Source of the DNA: an uncultured Clostridia bacterium
GTDB lineage: Bacteria; Bacillota; Clostridia; Peptostreptococcales; Anaerovoracaceae
DNA: 8,997 nucleotides
Direction: 5' to 3'
Assembly (NCBI GenBank): GCA_946541285.1
Contig: CAMNJG010000049.1
Span: forward strand, 1-8,997
Positions 6,432 to 8,997 of the stretch are shown one piece after another (the first letter of the stretch is position 1; each line of letters begins with the position of its first letter). A model generated the notes under the pieces. The model did not search any database, was not told the DNA's origin, and saw only the letters and a program-made list of their open reading frames with translations. A program made the translations under genes and the position numbers.

Positions 6432-6480
6432 ACAATAACCAGACAGTATGATCAATATACTGATCACCCATGATTATTGT
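6432..6480. promoter_or_regulatory. Overlapping dyads, possible operator upstream of the PHA operon
   Basis: Three inverted repeats overlap: ACAATAA/TTATTGT (6432-6438 with 6474-6480), CAGTAT/ATACTG (6444-6449 with 6457-6462), and TGATCA/TGATCA spaced by 6 bp (6449-6454 and 6461-6466, about one helical turn centre to centre). Such symmetry is typical of dimeric regulator sites. The spacing fits neither the CRP nor the FNR consensus. The site is about 180-220 bp upstream of phaE and on the sbcC side of the terminator-like hairpin, so its target is uncertain. A consensus -35 TTGACA (6429-6434, plus strand) overlaps it, but the -10 is weak and no plus-strand gene follows. Confidence 0.35.
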
Positions 6481-6556
6481 ACTACTGATTTTCATGGAAT
6501 ACAATGAACAACCACTGCAGACTGTATGATTTTATGCGCCTTTGTATATAAATCTT

Positions 6557-8997
6557 TCAGCTGATCTGCCAGCGGACATGGCTGCCCTCCTCGTCTTTGG
6601 AGACAATCAGCTGGTCTTCGATCTCCTGCTTCAGCTCTGTCACATGGGAGATGATCCCGATCAGCTTTGTCCCACCGGCCATCCGCTGCAGTACCCGTAC
6701 CGCCTGATTCCTGGAATGTTCATCCAGTGAGCCGAATCCTTCATCCACAAAAAGGATATCCAGATGGACCGAGGCCGAATTCTCCTGAATCTGGTCCGCC
6801 ATCCCCATGGCCAGGGACAGTGCTGCCATAAAGGACTCTCCTCCGGAAAGAGTCCGGATTTCCCTGACTTTCCCGGTCGCGTGGGAGAAGACCTGCAGTT
6901 CCAGTCCCCGGTTGCGTCCCTCACCGGCCCGGTCCTCTCCTGTCATCCGCAGTTCAAACTGACCAGCCGACATTTCCAGGAACCGCTGGTTTGCCGCCCG
7001 CAGAATCTGCTGCAGATAATATCGCTGCACAAATGTCTCGATATCCATACGCGCTCCGGTTCTTTTGCCCGCCAGTCTCTGATACAGACTGTCAATCCGC
7101 GCGTATTCCCGCGCGGAACGGCTGCGCGCTTTCATCTCCGGTACCAGCAGGTCACAGATCTCACGGTTCGTTTTCCAGATGTCCTTCAGGGCCTCCAGTT
7201 TCACCTGCGCTTCCGCCAGCTGCGCCTCCGCGTCTTCCTGTTTTTTCTCCAGGATGTCCATGACAGGCTCCGGTTCATCACCGACCGCGTTGCCGGCCGT
7301 TTCACGGGCGCCCTCCGCCGAAGACCGCAGTCTCTGGAATTCTTCCACCTGTCTCTGCAGGTTCTCCGTTTCGGACAGATCGTACTGTTGAATCCATTCC
7401 TTCCATTCTGCCCCGTCAGCAAAGCCTTCTTTCATCCGTTCCTGATACTCCCGTTCCCGCTGTGACCGTTCCTGAAGAAGAGAGGGCAGTGATTCCTCAA
7501 ACTGACGGATCAGCGTTTCTGTCCTGTCCACGGCAGCCCTGGCATCCTGACTCTGCTGAAGCGCAGTTCGGCAGATCCGTTCCTGTTCTTCTTTTTCCGC
7601 GCTGACCGACTGCAGTGCTTCCACGGCAGCCTGCTCTGTCGGAAACTCTTTTTGCGCCTCCAGGCTTTTCAGCAGGGTTTCACCGGCAGTCAGCGCTTTT
7701 TGCGCTTCCATGGCTCTCTGACGGGCATGATCGACCTGCAGAAGCAGATCCGGTTTCTGTTCCGCCGCTTCTTTCAGGGACTGCTGCAAATGTCCCAGCG
7801 TTTCGAGACGTTTTTTCCTTTCCGCGCCTTCCGTCGCCAGTACGGTCTTCCATTGTTTCAGGATACGTTCCGCCTCAGCAGTATCCGATAACTCCTGCGC
7901 CCCCATGTCCGGGACACTGCCGGCCATCCGGAGCCGGAGCCGTTTCAGCATCGAACCCATAGCCGATTCCTTTTCTTTCAGCAGTTCCGCGGCAGCAGCG
8001 GCCTGCGCCGCGCACTCATGCTGCTTCTGATCCCACGCGGATACTTCTCCGGCCAGGGCATCCAGCATCTCCCTGGTCAGATTTTCATGTTCCACGGACA
8101 GAGTGCACGGATGCGGATGTTCCAGGGAACCGCAGACCGGGCAGGGTTTCCCCTCCTGCAGTCTGGCGGCCAGCAGACCGGCCTGCATATCCAGGAAAGC
8201 CGTCTGTCTGATGACATATTCCGCGTTTTTTTCCTGGAAACGCTCCCTGGCGGACGTATACTGCCCCTGCGCGCGGACTACCCTCTGACGCTGCTTTTCT
8301 GTTTCTTTTTCCGCGTCTCTGATCTGCTCCACATCCAAGGCGATCTGCTCCGCTTCTTCCGTCTTTTTCTGCCAGCTGTCGTACAGCGCGGATGCGTCTG
8401 CCAGTTCTTCCGCCTGCCGGCGCCAGAGGAGTTCCCGCGCCTGGAGTTCCTCAAATGTCTTCTCTGCCTGTGCCAGCTGCTTCCCGGCAGCTTCCAGTTC
8501 CTTCTGTCCCTCGCGGACTTCCCCGGCTGCCGCCCTGATCCGCCGGAACACGTCCTGCGCCTTCTGTACACGTTCACTGACTGTCGCGTAATGCTGCAGT
8601 TTCCTGTCCAGGAGGTCTCTCGCGGTCTTTTCTTCCTCCGCTTTCCGCAGGCTGTCCATTTTCAGTGATGGCAGCGCCTGCTGCCGCTCCTTCAGATGCT
8701 CCTCTGTCTCCACTACCTTCTGACAGGCATCCGAATATCGCTGGTGCAGATGAAAGACTTCATAAGCCGCCCGGATTCGGACAATCTTTTCAGCGGCTTC
8801 TCTGATCCGCGGTTCTTTCTCTCTGCACTGTGAAAGGATCCGCTCCGCTTCTCTCAGCTGTTCAAAGGATTTCACCAGATTCTGCGCCCGGACCACCTCA
8901 TCACGGCATCTGTCCCTCTGCTGTTTTTTCTGTTCACAGAGACTCTGCGCCGCTTCTTTTTCTGCCGATAAATCATCACAGAAGTGTTCCAGTTCTT
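6557..8997 (-). CDS. sbcC: Exonuclease SbcCD, ATPase subunit SbcC (5' end outside the window)
   Basis: The visible 812 residues are the C-terminal part of an SMC/Rad50-like ATPase. With the SbcD nuclease it cleaves DNA hairpins and protein-blocked ends. The frame stays open to base 8997 with no start codon required; the GTG at 8894-8896 is internal. The N-terminal Walker A lobe is therefore missing, roughly 200 residues by comparison with ~1050-residue relatives. In visible numbering: a long Glu/Gln/Arg-rich coiled coil (1-~280), the zinc hook CPVCG with cysteines at 285 and 288 (8141-8143 and 8132-8134), a return coiled coil (~295-630), then the C-terminal ATPase lobe. That lobe carries the ABC signature LSGGE (716-720), Walker B ILFVDE with D751/E752, the D-loop GSLD and an H-loop histidine at 784 (IISHV). 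The segment FVQRYYLQQILRAANQRF is characteristic of SbcC. sbcD would be expected upstream, beyond the edge. No disabling change is seen. Confidence 0.95.
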   Translation of the reverse strand, partial: ELEHFCDDLSAEKEAAQSLCEQKKQQRDRCRDEVVRAQNLVKSFEQLREAERILSQCREKEPRIREAAEKIVRIRAAYEVFHLHQRYSDACQKVVETEEHLKERQQALPSLKMDSLRKAEEEKTARDLLDRKLQHYATVSERVQKAQDVFRRIRAAAGEVREGQKELEAAGKQLAQAEKTFEELQARELLWRRQAEELADASALYDSWQKKTEEAEQIALDVEQIRDAEKETEKQRQRVVRAQGQYTSARERFQEKNAEYVIRQTAFLDMQAGLLAARLQEGKPCPVCGSLEHPHPCTLSVEHENLTREMLDALAGEVSAWDQKQHECAAQAAAAAELLKEKESAMGSMLKRLRLRMAGSVPDMGAQELSDTAEAERILKQWKTVLATEGAERKKRLETLGHLQQSLKEAAEQKPDLLLQVDHARQRAMEAQKALTAGETLLKSLEAQKEFPTEQAAVEALQSVSAEKEEQERICRTALQQSQDARAAVDRTETLIRQFEESLPSLLQERSQREREYQERMKEGFADGAEWKEWIQQYDLSETENLQRQVEEFQRLRSSAEGARETAGNAVGDEPEPVMDILEKKQEDAEAQLAEAQVKLEALKDIWKTNREICDLLVPEMKARSRSAREYARIDSLYQRLAGKRTGARMDIETFVQRYYLQQILRAANQRFLEMSAGQFELRMTGEDRAGEGRNRGLELQVFSHATGKVREIRTLSGGESFMAALSLAMGMADQIQENSASVHLDILFVDEGFGSLDEHSRNQAVRVLQRMAGGTKLIGIISHVTELKQEIEDQLIVSKDEEGSHVRWQIS

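Larger units (their letters stand above)
6253..6556. other. Intergenic region between sbcC and phaE, 304 bp
   Basis: This is noncoding sequence between two co-directional minus-strand genes. Its phaE-proximal part (6253-6368) should carry the phaE promoter. The best -10 match is TAGAAT on the minus strand (6306-6311), but its -35 partner (6329-6334) is poor, so no promoter is annotated. The middle has a GC-rich terminator-like hairpin (6369-6416), and the sbcC-proximal part a cluster of dyads and a short direct repeat (6432-6530). No small ORF or RNA family was recognised. Confidence 0.6.

Noticed and set aside
6429..6458. Plus-strand promoter with consensus TTGACA in the sbcC-phaE gap
   Set aside because: The -10 at 18 bp spacing (CAATAT) is poor and no plus-strand gene follows.
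6764..8668. Plus-strand open frames (up to 233 codons) opposite sbcC
   Set aside because: They are shadow frames of a long, repetitive coiled-coil gene. No RBS, no domain, and composition follows the complement of Glu/Gln/Arg codons.
8894..8896. GTG as the start of the SbcC gene
   Set aside because: The reading frame continues upstream to the window edge with coiled-coil-like sequence, there is no RBS, and the protein would lack its Walker A lobe. The gene is simply truncated by the window.

Overview
The window looks like a stretch of chromosome from a Gram-positive anaerobe of the Clostridia type, with moderate GC content. This is an inference from the gene set: a class III (PhaE+PhaC) polyhydroxyalkanoate synthase with a PhaJ hydratase, an NhaC-family antiporter, a bacterial NSS transporter, a large SbcC, strong AGGAGG-type ribosome binding sites and Rho-independent terminators. 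There are no rRNA or tRNA genes, no CRISPR array, and no recognisable transposase or phage gene.

Layout: (1) 1-1395, minus strand: a complete NSS-family Na+-coupled amino-acid transporter. It is preceded by an unusual nested dyad whose alternative pairings reach the ribosome binding site. (2) 1396-2066: a 671-bp divergent intergenic region holding that leader, a ~200-bp inverted-repeat-bounded interspersed element (1683-1884) and a near-consensus promoter (1962-1990). (3) 2067-3392, plus strand: an NhaC-family antiporter, closed by a strong terminator at 3421-3466. (4) 3544-6252, minus strand: a tight phaE-phaC-phaJ operon that converges on the antiporter gene. (5) 6253-6556: an intergenic region with a terminator-like hairpin for sbcC and a cluster of overlapping dyads and direct repeats, possibly an operator. 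(6) 6557-8997, minus strand: the C-terminal ~812 residues of SbcC. Its frame stays open to the window edge, so the gene is cut there.

How the genes may work together: PhaJ would hydrate crotonyl-CoA or longer trans-2-enoyl-CoA to (R)-3-hydroxyacyl-CoA, and the PhaC/PhaE complex would polymerise it into PHA granules. No phaA (thiolase), phaB (reductase), phasin, depolymerase or regulator lies in the window, so monomer supply through enoyl-CoA is the only route visible locally. The two membrane transporters could form a Na+ circuit, one consuming and one rebuilding the Na+ gradient, but their substrates cannot be read from sequence. SbcC is a DNA-repair housekeeping gene that appears transcriptionally separate from the PHA operon.

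Most coding calls are secure. The regulatory RNA and operator proposals come from hand-found base-pairing and are inference.
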